From an uncultured Elusimicrobia bacterium (GTDB lineage Bacteria > Elusimicrobiota > Elusimicrobia > Elusimicrobiales > Elusimicrobiaceae), in contig CAMZGO010000011.1 of NCBI GenBank assembly GCA_947306425.1, positions 1 to 42,852 of the forward strand: a stretch of DNA of 42,852 nucleotides. The letters are read 5' to 3'. The translations under genes and the position numbers were made by a program. The notes under the pieces were generated by a model that ran no database searches, had not been told where the DNA came from, and saw nothing but the letters and a program-made list of their open reading frames with translations. This document shows, piece by piece, positions 27,503-35,438 of the stretch; within the stretch, counting starts at the first letter, position 1; every line of letters begins with the position of its first letter.

Positions 27503-28273
27503 ATGCTTTTAACAATAGATGTAGGAAATACTCAAATATATTGCGGTGTTATAAAAAATAATAAGGTTACGGCAAGGTTCCGCCACACATCAAACGGGGC
27601 TGTAACTTCTGATGAACTGGGTGTATTTTTGCTTGGTGCTTTAAAGGCAAACGGGGTTAATCCGTCACGAATTAAAGAAGTTGCTATATCATCAGTAGTG
27701 CCGGCACTTACACGTTCTATAGTGCATACGATGGAAAAATATTTTTGTCTTAAACCTTTTGTTATCAACCAAAAAACCAAAACAAAAATTTATTTTAAAA
27801 ATGGAACTTTAAACGACCTTGGGGCAGATAGAATCGCTGATATTGAGGGTGCTTTTTATTTGCACCCAAAAAATAATTTATTAATTATTGATTTCGGAAC
27901 AGCAATTACTTTTGATACTGTTGCCAAAGACGGCCAATATCTGGGCGGCGCAATTTGTGCAGGACCTATGCTTTCAATGCGGGCTTTGGCCGGAGGAACA
28001 GCCTTACTTTCTACCGTAGAAATAAAAAAACCTAAAAATGCGGCTGGCACAACTACGGAAACACAAATTCAATCCGGTTTAGTTTTAGGAACTATCGGGC
28101 TTGTGAAAGAACTAACAGAACGTTTAAAACAAGAGTGTTTTAAAAAAGAAAAATGCTTAATTATCGGTACCGGCGGGCTTGGGCGTTTATTTGAAAATGA
28201 AAATATTTTTGACTTTTATGAACCGGACCTTATTTTGTTCGGTTTATCTTCTTTGACACATAAAAACAAATGA
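27503..28273 (+). CDS. coaX: Type III pantothenate kinase
   Basis: CoaX carries out the first step of coenzyme A synthesis, phosphorylation of pantothenate. It has the ASKHA-fold phosphate motif IDVGNTQ (5-11), GADRIADIEGA near 108 and LIIDFGTAITFD near 128. A glycine-rich GGAICAGPMLSM segment follows, and the GTGGLG adenosine region lies near the end. CoaX needs potassium and is resistant to CoA feedback. The 256-residue length is typical. GAGG precedes the ATG, and the stop overlaps the next gene by four bases. Confidence 0.95.
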   Translation: MLLTIDVGNTQIYCGVIKNNKVTARFRHTSNGAVTSDELGVFLLGALKANGVNPSRIKEVAISSVVPALTRSIVHTMEKYFCLKPFVINQKTKTKIYFKNGTLNDLGADRIADIEGAFYLHPKNNLLIIDFGTAITFDTVAKDGQYLGGAICAGPMLSMRALAGGTALLSTVEIKKPKNAAGTTTETQIQSGLVLGTIGLVKELTERLKQECFKKEKCLIIGTGGLGRLFENENIFDFYEPDLILFGLSSLTHKNK

Positions 28274-28665
28274 TTACAACTAAGCCAACCGTTTATTTAA
28301 TTGATGCCCTAAATTTTGTTAGAAGTTTTCTTCAAGTTCCTTATAATGAAGAAGAAAAAATCTTAAGGGCTTTAGTTTCGGCCTTAAATGAAGCTTCTTT
28401 AACCGATTTTAAAGGTTCAACTTTCCGTTTAATTATAGACGGCAGTTTTAGAAATATCGGCCCGACGGCTTATGAAAATGTTGACGCATTATTTTCTGAA
28501 GAACGAAGTGCCGATGAAATTATTTTAGAACAAGCCCTGTATTTAAAAAATACTTCAAAGCGGGTTTGCGTAGTAACTTATGACAGAGGAATAACACAAA
28601 ATTTACATAATGAAAGAATAAAAATTTTAAGTTGTGGAAAATTTTTTGATATTTTTCTTTCATAA
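28270..28665 (+). CDS. NYN-domain (YacP-like) putative ribonuclease
   Basis: The 131-residue protein matches the NYN/PIN-like nuclease fold. An N-terminal strand ends in LIDALNF (Asp12), acidic residues lie mid-protein in RSADEIILEQAL (about 79-90), and a C-terminal strand gives VVTYDRGI with another Asp. These acidic residues would hold the metal. Bacillus YacP (Rae1) is a ribosome-associated mRNA nuclease of this family. It is shorter than YacP, so the exact role is unclear. Overlap with coaX as ATGA indicates co-translation. Confidence 0.72.
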   Translation: MITTKPTVYLIDALNFVRSFLQVPYNEEEKILRALVSALNEASLTDFKGSTFRLIIDGSFRNIGPTAYENVDALFSEERSADEIILEQALYLKNTSKRVCVVTYDRGITQNLHNERIKILSCGKFFDIFLS

Positions 28666-28685
28666 TTTGCTAAAATATATATGTT

Positions 28686-28769
28686 GGGCTGGTGGCGGAA
28701 TTGGTAGACGCGTCAGACTTAAAATCTGATGATCGCAAGATCGTGGGGGTTCGAGTCCCCCCCTGCCCA
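28686..28769 (+). tRNA. tRNA-Leu (UAA)
   Basis: The gene has a D arm with GGCGGAATTGGTAGACGC and an anticodon loop CTTAAAA between CAGA and TCTG stems (anticodon TAA). A long variable arm (GATCGCAAGATC), a T arm with GGGGG-TTCGAGT-CCCCC, and the 7-bp acceptor complete it. CCA is not encoded. The acceptor pairs GGGCTGG with CCTGCCC, leaving one U-U mismatch at the fifth pair, which is slightly unusual. It follows the NYN gene by about 20 bp. Confidence 0.96.
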
Positions 28770-28790
28770 CACTATTGAAATATAATTGTT

Positions 28791-28814
28791 GCCGCTTAAA
28801 GCGGCTCTTTTTTT
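28791..28814 (+). terminator. Intrinsic terminator after tRNA-Leu(UAA)
   Basis: GCCGCT pairs with AGCGGC around a TAA loop and is followed by TCTTTTTTT. The T run ends directly at the psd RBS (AGGAGG at 28815-28820). A TATAAT at 28781-28786 could start a transcript inside the stem and so escape termination. Confidence 0.75.
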
Positions 28815-28826
28815 AGGAGGCCCTTT

Positions 28827-29507
28827 ATGATTTCTGATTTTGTGCGTACGCTTAAAAATACTTTTTCTTGGCTGACCACCGTTTTACCGCAAGGAATAAA
28901 AATGGCAATAAAAATATTCTTAGCCGCAATTTTATTTTGTGTTTTAGGCATGTTGTTTTGGAAATCGCTTTTTGCATTTTTAACTTGCGTTTGTTTAATT
29001 TTTGCTCTTTTTGTTCTTTTCTTTTGCAGGGACCCGAAACGCGAAACTGATTTTAATGAAAATGAAATTGCATCCCCTGCTGACGGAACAATACTTTCAA
29101 TTAAAACTGAAGATGACCCTAATATCTTAGTCATACGTATTTTTCTATCAATTTTTAATGTTCATATACAACGTGCGCCTTTTAGCGGGGAAGTTACGGA
29201 AACAAAATACACAAAAGGTTCTTTTCTTTTTGCTAACAACCCTGGTGCTGATAAAAATGAACGCAATTTAATTGCTTTTAAAACAAATAAAGGCAACGTT
29301 GCTATAGAACAAATAACAGGGGCCATCGCAAGAAGAATTGAATGCTGGACAAAAAAAGGCGACGAAATAAAAACAGGGCAAAAAGTCGGTTTCATTTATT
29401 TCGGTTCACAAGTGGCATTGTATTTGCCTAAAGATAAAGTTACAATAACCGTTAAAGAAGGCCAATGCGTACAAGGAGGCCTTACCGTAATGGGTATTTG
29501 GAGGTAA
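28827..29507 (+). CDS. psd: Phosphatidylserine decarboxylase (short, Asd-like type)
   Basis: Psd makes phosphatidylethanolamine. The 226-residue proenzyme has hydrophobic helices at about 26-66 and the substrate region SPADGTI near 83-89. The histidine segment is FNVHIQRAPFSG (110-121). The self-cleavage site is Gly193-Ser194 in GFIYFGSQV, where Ser becomes the pyruvoyl group. The GS site in an FGS context, rather than LGST, marks the short soluble-type family. AGGAGG lies six bases upstream. It pairs with pssA one base downstream. Confidence 0.95.
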   Translation: MISDFVRTLKNTFSWLTTVLPQGIKMAIKIFLAAILFCVLGMLFWKSLFAFLTCVCLIFALFVLFFCRDPKRETDFNENEIASPADGTILSIKTEDDPNILVIRIFLSIFNVHIQRAPFSGEVTETKYTKGSFLFANNPGADKNERNLIAFKTNKGNVAIEQITGAIARRIECWTKKGDEIKTGQKVGFIYFGSQVALYLPKDKVTITVKEGQCVQGGLTVMGIWR

Positions 29508-29508
29508 T

Positions 29509-30282
29509 ATGAATTTACAAAAAGTTAAACACATGGGCATAGTTACAATACCGTCTTTATTTACAATCGGTAATATTACATGCGGATTCTTTTCAATACT
29601 TGCTTCTTTTGAAGGTGATTTTGCCTTTGCCGGCTTTCTGATTTTTATTGCCATGTTATTTGATGCTTTTGACGGGAGAGTAGCAAGAATGTTACATGCT
29701 GAATCATCTTTCGGCGTAGAAATGGATTCATTGGCCGACTTAATTTCCTTTTGTACAGCACCGGCCTTTTTAATTTATTTTATTGCTTTAAAAAATACTC
29801 CTTTTGGTGCACCTATATCATTTATCTTTATGCTTTTTGGGGCTATACGCTTAGCAAAATTTAATGTTTTGGCAAATTCAGGGAAGGGTTCAAAGCAATA
29901 TTTTTCCGGTTTACCTACGCCGGCAGCAGCAGCGGTTTTGGTTTCCCTTGCAGTATCTTATAATGCTTTTGCTTTAGACGGTGCAGGCCGTGTTTTGCCG
30001 ATAGCAAAGGTCTATATACCATATATTTTCAGCGGGGTTTCTTTGATAACCGTCGGGCTTGCACTTTTGATGGTTTCAAATATTCCTTATGCTGCTTTTA
30101 AGAGTTCACCAACAGGACAAAAGAGGAAAGTTACTTTATCTAAATTCTTATTTTTAGCAGTTTTAATTGTTTTATTTATTAAATACCCGCAGGATATTAT
30201 TTTTATCGTTTTCGGGTTATATGCCTTAATTGGTTTAATAATTGCTATGGTAAGAAAATTTATGTCCTTGCATATAAAATAA
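29509..30282 (+). CDS. pssA: CDP-diacylglycerol-serine O-phosphatidyltransferase
   Basis: PssA condenses CDP-diacylglycerol with serine to phosphatidylserine, which Psd then decarboxylates. The CDP-alcohol phosphotransferase signature is complete from Asp55 in DAFDGRVAR through ESSFGVEMDSLAD (about 52-77). Several transmembrane helices span the 257 residues. The GGAGG RBS lies in the end of psd. A hairpin follows the gene at 30293. Confidence 0.95.
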   Translation: MNLQKVKHMGIVTIPSLFTIGNITCGFFSILASFEGDFAFAGFLIFIAMLFDAFDGRVARMLHAESSFGVEMDSLADLISFCTAPAFLIYFIALKNTPFGAPISFIFMLFGAIRLAKFNVLANSGKGSKQYFSGLPTPAAAAVLVSLAVSYNAFALDGAGRVLPIAKVYIPYIFSGVSLITVGLALLMVSNIPYAAFKSSPTGQKRKVTLSKFLFLAVLIVLFIKYPQDIIFIVFGLYALIGLIIAMVRKFMSLHIK

Positions 30283-30292
30283 CACTTTAATA

Positions 30293-30319
30293 CCCCGTAT
30301 AAAAATACGGGGCATTTTA
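30293..30319 (+). terminator. Probable terminator after pssA
   Basis: CCCCGTAT pairs with ATACGGGG around AAAA, an 8-bp stem, followed by CATTTTAT. The T run is short and interrupted, so strength is uncertain. Part of the hairpin sequence (16 bases) recurs in the candidate ncRNA at 31413-31428. Confidence 0.65.
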
Positions 30320-30337
30320 TGCCAAAAATATATTTTG

Positions 30338-30343
30338 TATAAT
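30338..30343 (+). promoter_or_regulatory. -10 box of tRNA-Leu(CAG)
   Basis: TATAAT ends eight bases before the mature tRNA 5' end, so transcription would begin next to the tRNA. No clear -35 is seen. It lies just after the pssA terminator. Confidence 0.5.
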
Positions 30344-30351
30344 TTAAATAC

Positions 30352-30435
30352 GGGCGGGTGGCGGAATTGGCAGACGCGTACGGCTCAGGACCGTATGTCC
30401 TAACGGACTTAGGGGTTCAAATCCCCTCTCGCCCA
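30352..30435 (+). tRNA. tRNA-Leu (CAG)
   Basis: The acceptor GGGCGGG pairs with CTCGCCC through one G-U pair. The D arm contains GGCGGAATTGGCAGACGC, and the anticodon loop CTCAGGA between TACGG and CCGTA gives anticodon CAG. A long variable arm and a T arm AGGGG-TTCAAAT-CCCCT complete the class II tRNA. CCA is not encoded. Its last 18 bases plus three flanking bases are repeated exactly at 30611-30631. Confidence 0.96.
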
Positions 30436-30438
30436 AAA

Positions 30439-30631
30439 TAAAAACACACCCTTTCGGGTGTTTTTTTTATTTTCGGTCGTCGCAATGCCAACTGCTTGGC
30501 ATTGCGGGGGATTTGAAGCCCGCAGCGATGTGTGAGTTTTGCCGAAGGCAAAGGCGAACACCGCGAGGGCAGGGGTGTAGGAAAATTCCGTCAGGAATTT
30601 TACCGGAACCCAAATCCCCTCTCGCCCAAAA
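30439..30631. repeat. Structured element flanked by a duplicated tRNA-Leu 3' end
   Basis: The 21 bases at 30418-30438 (end of the tRNA) recur exactly at 30611-30631, 193 bp apart. The DNA between is more G+C-rich than its surroundings and full of perfect stems: 30481-30490 with 30497-30506 (10 bp), 30538-30543 with 30547-30552 (6 bp), and 30582-30589 with 30594-30601 (8 bp). In addition, an inverted T-arm piece at 30507-30515 can pair with 30611-30619 and close the whole structure. No ORF of note lies inside. It looks like a small mobile or tRNA-derived structured repeat inserted at the tRNA end. It has no integrase, so it would have to move in trans. Confidence 0.6.
30444..30468. terminator. 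Bidirectional terminator between tRNA-Leu(CAG) and pilin
   Basis: ACACCC pairs with GGGTGT around TTTC. A run of eight T follows on the plus strand, and GTTTTTATTTT follows on the minus strand. It can end both the tRNA transcript and the convergent pilin transcript, which would carry the structured element as its 3' UTR. Confidence 0.85.
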
Positions 30632-30633
30632 AA

Positions 30634-31179
30634 TTACATTTGCCAATAACCGTCAGATATTTTTTTTGAAGCAAACATTGAACAATAATAATTGTCCTCT
30701 TTGTAAGAACCATCATAACATTCTAACCTACCTGTCCCTTCGGAATAAGCTAAGCTATAAAATTCAACATATTCACCATTTTCTACTTCACTGATAGTTG
30801 TTCCTTTTTTTACTCGTATAAGAGAAGGAAAATAAGGATTCGTTCCACCATCCCCCCAATAACATCCTCCATTTTCAAAACAAAACTCATCGGAACAGCA
30901 TATTTGACCGCCACACTCATCCATAAAACATCCCCAATCACTTGGTAATTCTATACCAATTTTATCGTTAGTTAGAATTCCACTCGTATGATCATTGTAT
31001 AGAATAAACTCCTGACCTCTTTCACGCATATATTTTAAAGTTATAAGTGCTTGCGATACTTTGCTTTTTTCCACTGCTTTGTTATACTGCGGCAAAGCAA
31101 CTGCGGCAAGTATTCCAATAATTAAAACAACTACTAATAATTCAACTAAGGTAAAACCTTTTTTACAATTTTTTAACAT
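30634..31179 (-). CDS. Type IV pilin / pseudopilin, cysteine-containing
   Basis: The 181-residue prepilin has the class III signal: MLKNCKKG is cleaved after Gly8, then [20 protein letters not shown] with Glu13 at the +5 position. The long helix [23 protein letters not shown] follows. The globular part is rich in cysteine (clusters near 94-117 plus two near the end), suggesting disulfide bonds outside the cell. Its first 40 residues nearly match the pilin at the window start, while the rest differs. AAGGAG precedes the ATG. The stop codon directly abuts the repeat copy at 30611-30633. It is read separately from the ncRNA candidate upstream, which has its own terminator. Confidence 0.9.
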   Translation of the reverse strand: MLKNCKKGFTLVELLVVVLIIGILAAVALPQYNKAVEKSKVSQALITLKYMRERGQEFILYNDHTSGILTNDKIGIELPSDWGCFMDECGGQICCSDEFCFENGGCYWGDGGTNPYFPSLIRVKKGTTISEVENGEYVEFYSLAYSEGTGRLECYDGSYKEDNYYCSMFASKKISDGYWQM

Positions 31180-31239
31180 TTTTTTCTCCTTAATTTAATT
31201 TTTACTGTAATTACAATTTTTTCTATTAAATACCTCCTA

Positions 31240-31275
31240 AATTTATAAAATAAAAACGGCTAATATATTTAGCCG
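31240..31275 (-). terminator. Intrinsic terminator of the ncRNA candidate
   Basis: On the minus strand CGGCTAA pairs with TTAGCCG around a five-base loop, then TTTTTATTTT follows. It lies about 60 bp upstream of the pilin ATG, so it separates an upstream minus-strand transcript from the pilin gene. Confidence 0.75.
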
Positions 31276-31327
31276 AATTCACTGACCAAAAGTAATAGCC
31301 GTGGTTTATCAATGAAGATAAACGCTC

Positions 31328-31359
31328 GATGCAAAATGAGTGGCCACTCATTTTGCATC
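31328..31359. repeat. Perfect 32-bp palindrome
   Basis: GATGCAAAATGAGTGG is followed at once by its reverse complement. It forms the longest stem of the ncRNA candidate. As DNA it could also bind a dimeric protein. Confidence 0.85.
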
Positions 31360-31495
31360 TTTAACGAACTATTTTTGAAGTGAATTCGTGCCTCTGAGTT
31401 TTCAAAAGCTCGCCGTATTTTTATACGGTTCCAAAAACAGATTACAAATTTCTTAGGGTTTTTAGCCCTCTGTAAATTAATTTAACCTCTAAATT

Positions 31496-31524
31496 ATAAT
31501 AACAAAAATTAATATTCCTTGCAA
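31496..31524 (-). promoter_or_regulatory. Promoter TTGCAA-17-TATTAT for the ncRNA candidate
   Basis: On the minus strand TTGCAA (31519-31524) and TATTAT (31496-31501) are 17 bp apart, just after the amidase stop. The spacing and -35 hexamer match the promoters at 16246 and 37425. Confidence 0.6.
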
Positions 31525-31531
31525 ATTGTGA

Positions 31532-33439
31532 TTAACGTTTTTGCTGTAAATTTATTTCTTCGGCTTTCAAAACAGCATTTTCTAATTCTTTGCGTTTCCT
31601 TTCCATTTGCAGAGGAATATTTTTCTGTGCCCATTTTGGATTCTCAAAATACAAAACACCCTCCGCTATAGAAGATGCAAGCAAATCAATAAAACGCTGC
31701 TTTTTTAAAAGTTCTTCTTGCCAAGGTACCATCATATATAAACTTTCAATCAAAACAGCAGGAACCTGCGGCATACCGCGTGTTACCGCGAAATCAGCTT
31801 GCAAAATGCCGTTATTGGGAAGGGGTATATTTTTTGTATAACTCCTCTCCATTGCTTTTGCAAGCGGTATGCTTTGTTGGTAATAGTAATAAAAAGAGAA
31901 ACCGAGTTCGCGTTTAAGCGGATTAATATGGTCCGGTAAAGCATTTAGATGTAAACTCAAAAATAAATCCGGTTCAAAGAGGGATGCACGGTAAGTCCTG
32001 TCACTTAAACCTAAGGTCTCGGTTTCATCTTTTGTGATGAAAACCAAAGCACCGTATTTTTCAAGTTCTTTTTTTGTGGCAAGGGCTATTTGATAATTCA
32101 TTTCATATTCAAGCAGACCGCTTGGACCGACAGCACCGTCGTAAGGAACCGTTCTCTTCGGCGAATGGCCGGGGTCCAAAACAACACGAAGAAGGTTAAG
32201 CGGTTTTTTATCAGTAAATTTAAAATCCGGAGAACCAACAAGTTCAAAAATCAAATTATTTTCCTCATACCTATAATTAAAGCCGCGCAAACGCTTTCCG
32301 TTTTGAAAACGCGCCGTAATCTTTTTACTGGTCGGTGATAATACTTGATAATCAAGCCCGCTGATTAATTCCGTAGTTGCGTTAGTATTAAAAGTATTAA
32401 ATGCTTGGGTATTATGCAAGATTATTCCAAATGTTTGGTCCGTTTGTGATGTAGCAAAACTAACACGTTCTGTATTTTTTACGATTATTTTTGTTTTATT
32501 ATCTGCTTCTTCCACTGCAATTTGCCAGGCAATATTTCTTGGAAGTGAAACTTTTTTTTGGTTATTAAGTAAGGTTTTGTCCAAATAACCTATCTTATTA
32601 TCATCTAAAATAATTTTATAAAAGCCGTCTACAGCACCTTCAGTCAAAACAGTATTAAAAATACGGGTTTGAAAATCATATCCGCCGGTTTTATTAGGTT
32701 CCAAACGTAAACGCAAATTTTGACCGCGTACTTGTGCAGGTTTCAAAATTTCTTCTTCCGGTAAAATTTTAATTTTACCTTTACTTGATACCTTTCCCTT
32801 ATATTTACCGCCGTACTCATATATGCGATAAACAGGTTTTTTACCTGTTTTGAGAACTTTGTCTGCCCCTAAAATTACGGTTTTTTTATAAATACTCGGG
32901 GTTAAGACTTCTTCCTCAAGTTCCATTTCTTCAAATAAAGGAGGCAAGGAAACTGTTACTTTATGGTAAGGGCTTGCTTCCACTTTAAATGTGATTTCCG
33001 AAGTGTTTGAAAGTTCACTATCACCGACGGGGAAAGCAGAATCTTCCATTAAGCGGGGTGTTTTAAAATAAGCGTTTTTATCAATCCCCTGAACATTTAT
33101 GTTGCGTACTGCCTTATATGTTTTATCCGCACTTTCGTACTGTAAGACCAAACTATTTAGGCCGGCTTTTACCGGAACATAACCCAAATAAGCACCGCTG
33201 GGATAGACATCAATTTCCCGTCCGTTTATCGTTAAAATGCCCGGGCCTAAAGTTTTACCAAAAATAAAAACACCTTTTGCACCCGCACCTATTTGTGCAC
33301 CTTCAGGAGGATATTCAACGGTAATAGGATAAATTCTATTAGGGTATTTTTCCCTCACCTCTAAACTTGGGGCTATGGGCAAAGCATACAATTGAACCGT
33401 TAAAAAAAGCAAAAAAATAAAGTAGGGTATTTTATTCAT
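31532..33439 (-). CDS. N-acetylmuramoyl-L-alanine amidase (Amidase_3)
   Basis: This periplasmic zinc amidase removes stem peptides from peptidoglycan, usually during cell separation. The 635-residue protein has a signal peptide (about 1-20) and a large beta-rich N-terminal region of about 400 residues. That region may include SH3-like and AMIN-like cell-wall or divisome-targeting parts. The catalytic domain starts near 418. Its zinc and catalytic residues are in VVLDPGHS, GLLEYEMN (Glu), FLSLHLNA (His) and VLIESLYM (Glu). A charged Lys/Glu helix ends the protein. It is longer than E. coli AmiC. The start is 25 bp from the divergent Nif3-like gene, with TATAAT about 20 bases upstream. Confidence 0.9.
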   Translation of the reverse strand: MNKIPYFIFLLFLTVQLYALPIAPSLEVREKYPNRIYPITVEYPPEGAQIGAGAKGVFIFGKTLGPGILTINGREIDVYPSGAYLGYVPVKAGLNSLVLQYESADKTYKAVRNINVQGIDKNAYFKTPRLMEDSAFPVGDSELSNTSEITFKVEASPYHKVTVSLPPLFEEMELEEEVLTPSIYKKTVILGADKVLKTGKKPVYRIYEYGGKYKGKVSSKGKIKILPEEEILKPAQVRGQNLRLRLEPNKTGGYDFQTRIFNTVLTEGAVDGFYKIILDDNKIGYLDKTLLNNQKKVSLPRNIAWQIAVEEADNKTKIIVKNTERVSFATSQTDQTFGIILHNTQAFNTFNTNATTELISGLDYQVLSPTSKKITARFQNGKRLRGFNYRYEENNLIFELVGSPDFKFTDKKPLNLLRVVLDPGHSPKRTVPYDGAVGPSGLLEYEMNYQIALATKKELEKYGALVFITKDETETLGLSDRTYRASLFEPDLFLSLHLNALPDHINPLKRELGFSFYYYYQQSIPLAKAMERSYTKNIPLPNNGILQADFAVTRGMPQVPAVLIESLYMMVPWQEELLKKQRFIDLLASSIAEGVLYFENPKWAQKNIPLQMERKRKELENAVLKAEEINLQQKR

Positions 33440-33464
33440 ACTAATAAAATGATAACATAATTAT

Positions 33465-34196
33465 ATGGAGATTGCACGAAAAATTGTTAAAGACCTAAAT
33501 ACACTTTTGCAAATTGATTTAACACCGGAACAAAACGGGCTTCAAGTAGAAGGGGCAAAAGAAGTAGATAAAATTGTTTTTGGAGTGTCTGCCAATATGG
33601 CCTTATTTGAAGCTGCCGTCAAAGAGCATGCACAGATGCTTATCGTTCATCACGGTTTACTTTGGGGGCATGAACAAAAATTAACGGGTATCTTCGGTGC
33701 AAGAATAAGATTTCTGATTAAAAATGATTTAAACCTTGTTGCCTATCATTTACCTTTGGACAAACATCCGACTTTGGGCAATAATGCCGGCCTTTCAAAA
33801 ATGCTGGGGCTGAAAAATCTAAAACCCTTTGGCACTTATAAGGGTATTAAAATAGGTTTTAAGGGTACTTTGGCAAAAGCAAAAAGTTTTGATAATATTT
33901 TAAAATTACTTGGCGGGGAAGGGTTAAACTTCGGGCCTAAAGATATAAAAACCGTTGCTATAGTAAGCGGCGGTGCACACGATATGCTAAATGAAGCCAT
34001 AACAGAAAGAGCAGATTTATATATTTGCGGCTCCCGTGATGAATATGTGCAAGAACTTGCCCGCGAAGGTAAAATAAATTTTATAGCAATGGGACATTAT
34101 AATTCTGAAAAACTTGGAATTTTGGCGCTTAAAAATTATATAGATAAAAAATACAAAGTAAGCACAAAATTTATAGACATAAAAAACCCATTCTAG
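33465..34196 (+). CDS. Nif3-like dinuclear metal center protein (DUF34/YbgI family)
   Basis: Members form toroidal hexamers with a dinuclear metal site. Some act as GTP cyclohydrolase I type 2-like enzymes, but the physiological role is poorly known. The 243-residue protein has the metal ligands: VHHG (His62, His63), LPLDKH (Asp99, His101) and, near the C-terminus, GHYNSEKLG with His and Glu. PEQNGLQVEG matches the usual DNxGL motif region, with Gln-Asn in place of Asp-Asn. The insert domain found in longer homologs is absent. It diverges from the amidase and lies nine bases upstream of the M20 peptidase gene. Confidence 0.9.
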   Translation: MEIARKIVKDLNTLLQIDLTPEQNGLQVEGAKEVDKIVFGVSANMALFEAAVKEHAQMLIVHHGLLWGHEQKLTGIFGARIRFLIKNDLNLVAYHLPLDKHPTLGNNAGLSKMLGLKNLKPFGTYKGIKIGFKGTLAKAKSFDNILKLLGGEGLNFGPKDIKTVAIVSGGAHDMLNEAITERADLYICGSRDEYVQELAREGKINFIAMGHYNSEKLGILALKNYIDKKYKVSTKFIDIKNPF

Positions 34197-34204
34197 GAGA
34201 GTAT

Positions 34205-35437
34205 ATGGAAAGCACAATAAAAAAGATAAACACATTAAAAGGGTATGCCTTAGAACTTCAAAAGAACATGACCTGCCGCCCTGCCATCTCACCGGCGTTA
34301 GGCGGGAAAGGGGAGTACCAAAAGGCCCTATATCTTGAAAGTGAATTAAATAAAATTAAATTTGATGAACTTTTCCACGTAGATGCCCCCGATACAAAGG
34401 CAGAAGGCAATATACGCCCTAATATTATTGCTAAGTATTACGGTGAAAATAAAAATAAAACCTTATGGCTTATGGCTCACATGGACGTTGTGGCCGCAGG
34501 CGATTTATCTTTATGGAAAACAAACCCTTTTGAACTTACGCTAGATAAAGATAAAGATACTATTTACGGCCGCGGTGTTGAAGACAATCAACAGGCTATT
34601 GTCGCAGCTTTGCTTACAGCAAAAATTATTACTGAAAGCGGCAAACGCCCGCCCATAAACTTAGGTTTAATGTTACTTAGTGATGAAGAAGTCGGTAATG
34701 AAAACGGTTTACTTTACGTAATAAAACAAAGGCCGGATTTGTTTGGAAAGGATGACCTTTTTATTGTACAGGACTGCGGCGACCCCGAAGGGCGTGAAAT
34801 TGAAATTGCTGAAAAAAATATTTTTTGGTTCAAATTTACCGTTACAGGAAAACAATGCCATGCCTCTATCCCTGACCACGGTATAAACGCTTTTGAAGCC
34901 TCATCCAATTTGGCTGTTCGTTTGACAAAAGGCCTCAGGGAAAAATTTAATAAAATAGATCCTTTATTTTCCCCTAATGTAAGTACCTTTGAATTAACCA
35001 AAAGGGAAGGGGGCGTTCCAAACGTAAACATCATACCCGGAAGTGATGTCTTTTATATGGACTGCCGTGTTTTTGCGGATTATTCCAAAGAAGATTTAGT
35101 AGAGGAAATTGAACGTATTGCAGATACCGTGGAAAATGAGTTTAAGGTTAAAGTAGAACAGGAAATAGTTGTAAATGTGGCCTCAACACCGACGCCGAAA
35201 GATTCACCTTTGGTTAAAGCATACGCAGATGCTGTTAAAGAACTGTATAAAGTAGATGCAAAAATTATAGGGGTCGGCGGCGGAACTTTTGCTGCAGATA
35301 TCAGAAATTTAGGCCTGCCGGCTGTAGTTGGTTCTAAAATGTACAGTAATCCACATGGTCCAAACGAGAGAACACGTTTGAGTTTTGTGTTAGACGATAT
35401 TAAATTACTCGTCTATGTAATAACGCATTTAAAATAA
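34205..35437 (+). CDS. M20-family metallopeptidase (ArgE/DapE/dipeptidase type)
   Basis: The 410-residue cytoplasmic enzyme has the M20 di-zinc site. MAHMDVV carries His and Asp near 88-92, GRGVEDN carries Asp near 122, and LLSDEEVGNE carries the catalytic Glu pair near 158. QDCGDPEG follows, and a C-terminal SNPHGPNE gives the last His. A dimerisation lid with a CHASIPDHGINAFE segment lies between. M20 substrates (acetylornithine, succinyl-diaminopimelate, dipeptides) cannot be chosen by eye. PepV/dipeptidase or the SgcX-like M20 branch is plausible. GGAGAG precedes the ATG. Confidence 0.88.
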   Translation: MESTIKKINTLKGYALELQKNMTCRPAISPALGGKGEYQKALYLESELNKIKFDELFHVDAPDTKAEGNIRPNIIAKYYGENKNKTLWLMAHMDVVAAGDLSLWKTNPFELTLDKDKDTIYGRGVEDNQQAIVAALLTAKIITESGKRPPINLGLMLLSDEEVGNENGLLYVIKQRPDLFGKDDLFIVQDCGDPEGREIEIAEKNIFWFKFTVTGKQCHASIPDHGINAFEASSNLAVRLTKGLREKFNKIDPLFSPNVSTFELTKREGGVPNVNIIPGSDVFYMDCRVFADYSKEDLVEEIERIADTVENEFKVKVEQEIVVNVASTPTPKDSPLVKAYADAVKELYKVDAKIIGVGGGTFAADIRNLGLPAVVGSKMYSNPHGPNERTRLSFVLDDIKLLVYVITHLK

Positions 35438-35438
35438 T

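Larger units (their letters stand above)
31240..31489 (-). ncRNA. Candidate structured ncRNA of unknown family
   Basis: The 352-bp gap between the amidase and pilin genes holds a complete minus-strand transcription unit: a promoter at 31496-31524, an intrinsic terminator at 31240-31275 and no ORF. The roughly 250-nt RNA would contain a hairpin at 31413-31428 (6-bp stem, four-base loop). A closing stem pairs 31379-31388 with 31274-31283 (10 bp perfect) and extends inward through CAAAA/TTTTG pairing. Inside it lie a 32-bp perfect palindrome at 31328-31359 (14-bp stem with GGCC loop) and a 7-bp stem GTTTATC/GATAAAC. I see no match by eye to RNase P, tmRNA, SRP or 6S hallmarks. It could instead be a cis-acting leader of the pilin gene. 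Confidence 0.55.

Noticed and set aside
30418-30631. Integrated plasmid or phage at tRNA-Leu
   Set aside because: The tRNA-end duplication suggests it, but only 193 bp lie between the repeats and there is no integrase or phage gene nearby.
30513-30794. Plus-strand ORF across the structured element and pilin end
   Set aside because: It runs through the hairpins and then antisense to the pilin. It has no RBS, and its composition is that of noncoding DNA.
31186-31531. Retron, riboswitch (c-di-GMP, T-box), RNase P, tmRNA or SRP RNA
   Set aside because: No reverse transcriptase is nearby, and none of the conserved core sequences of these RNAs is visible.
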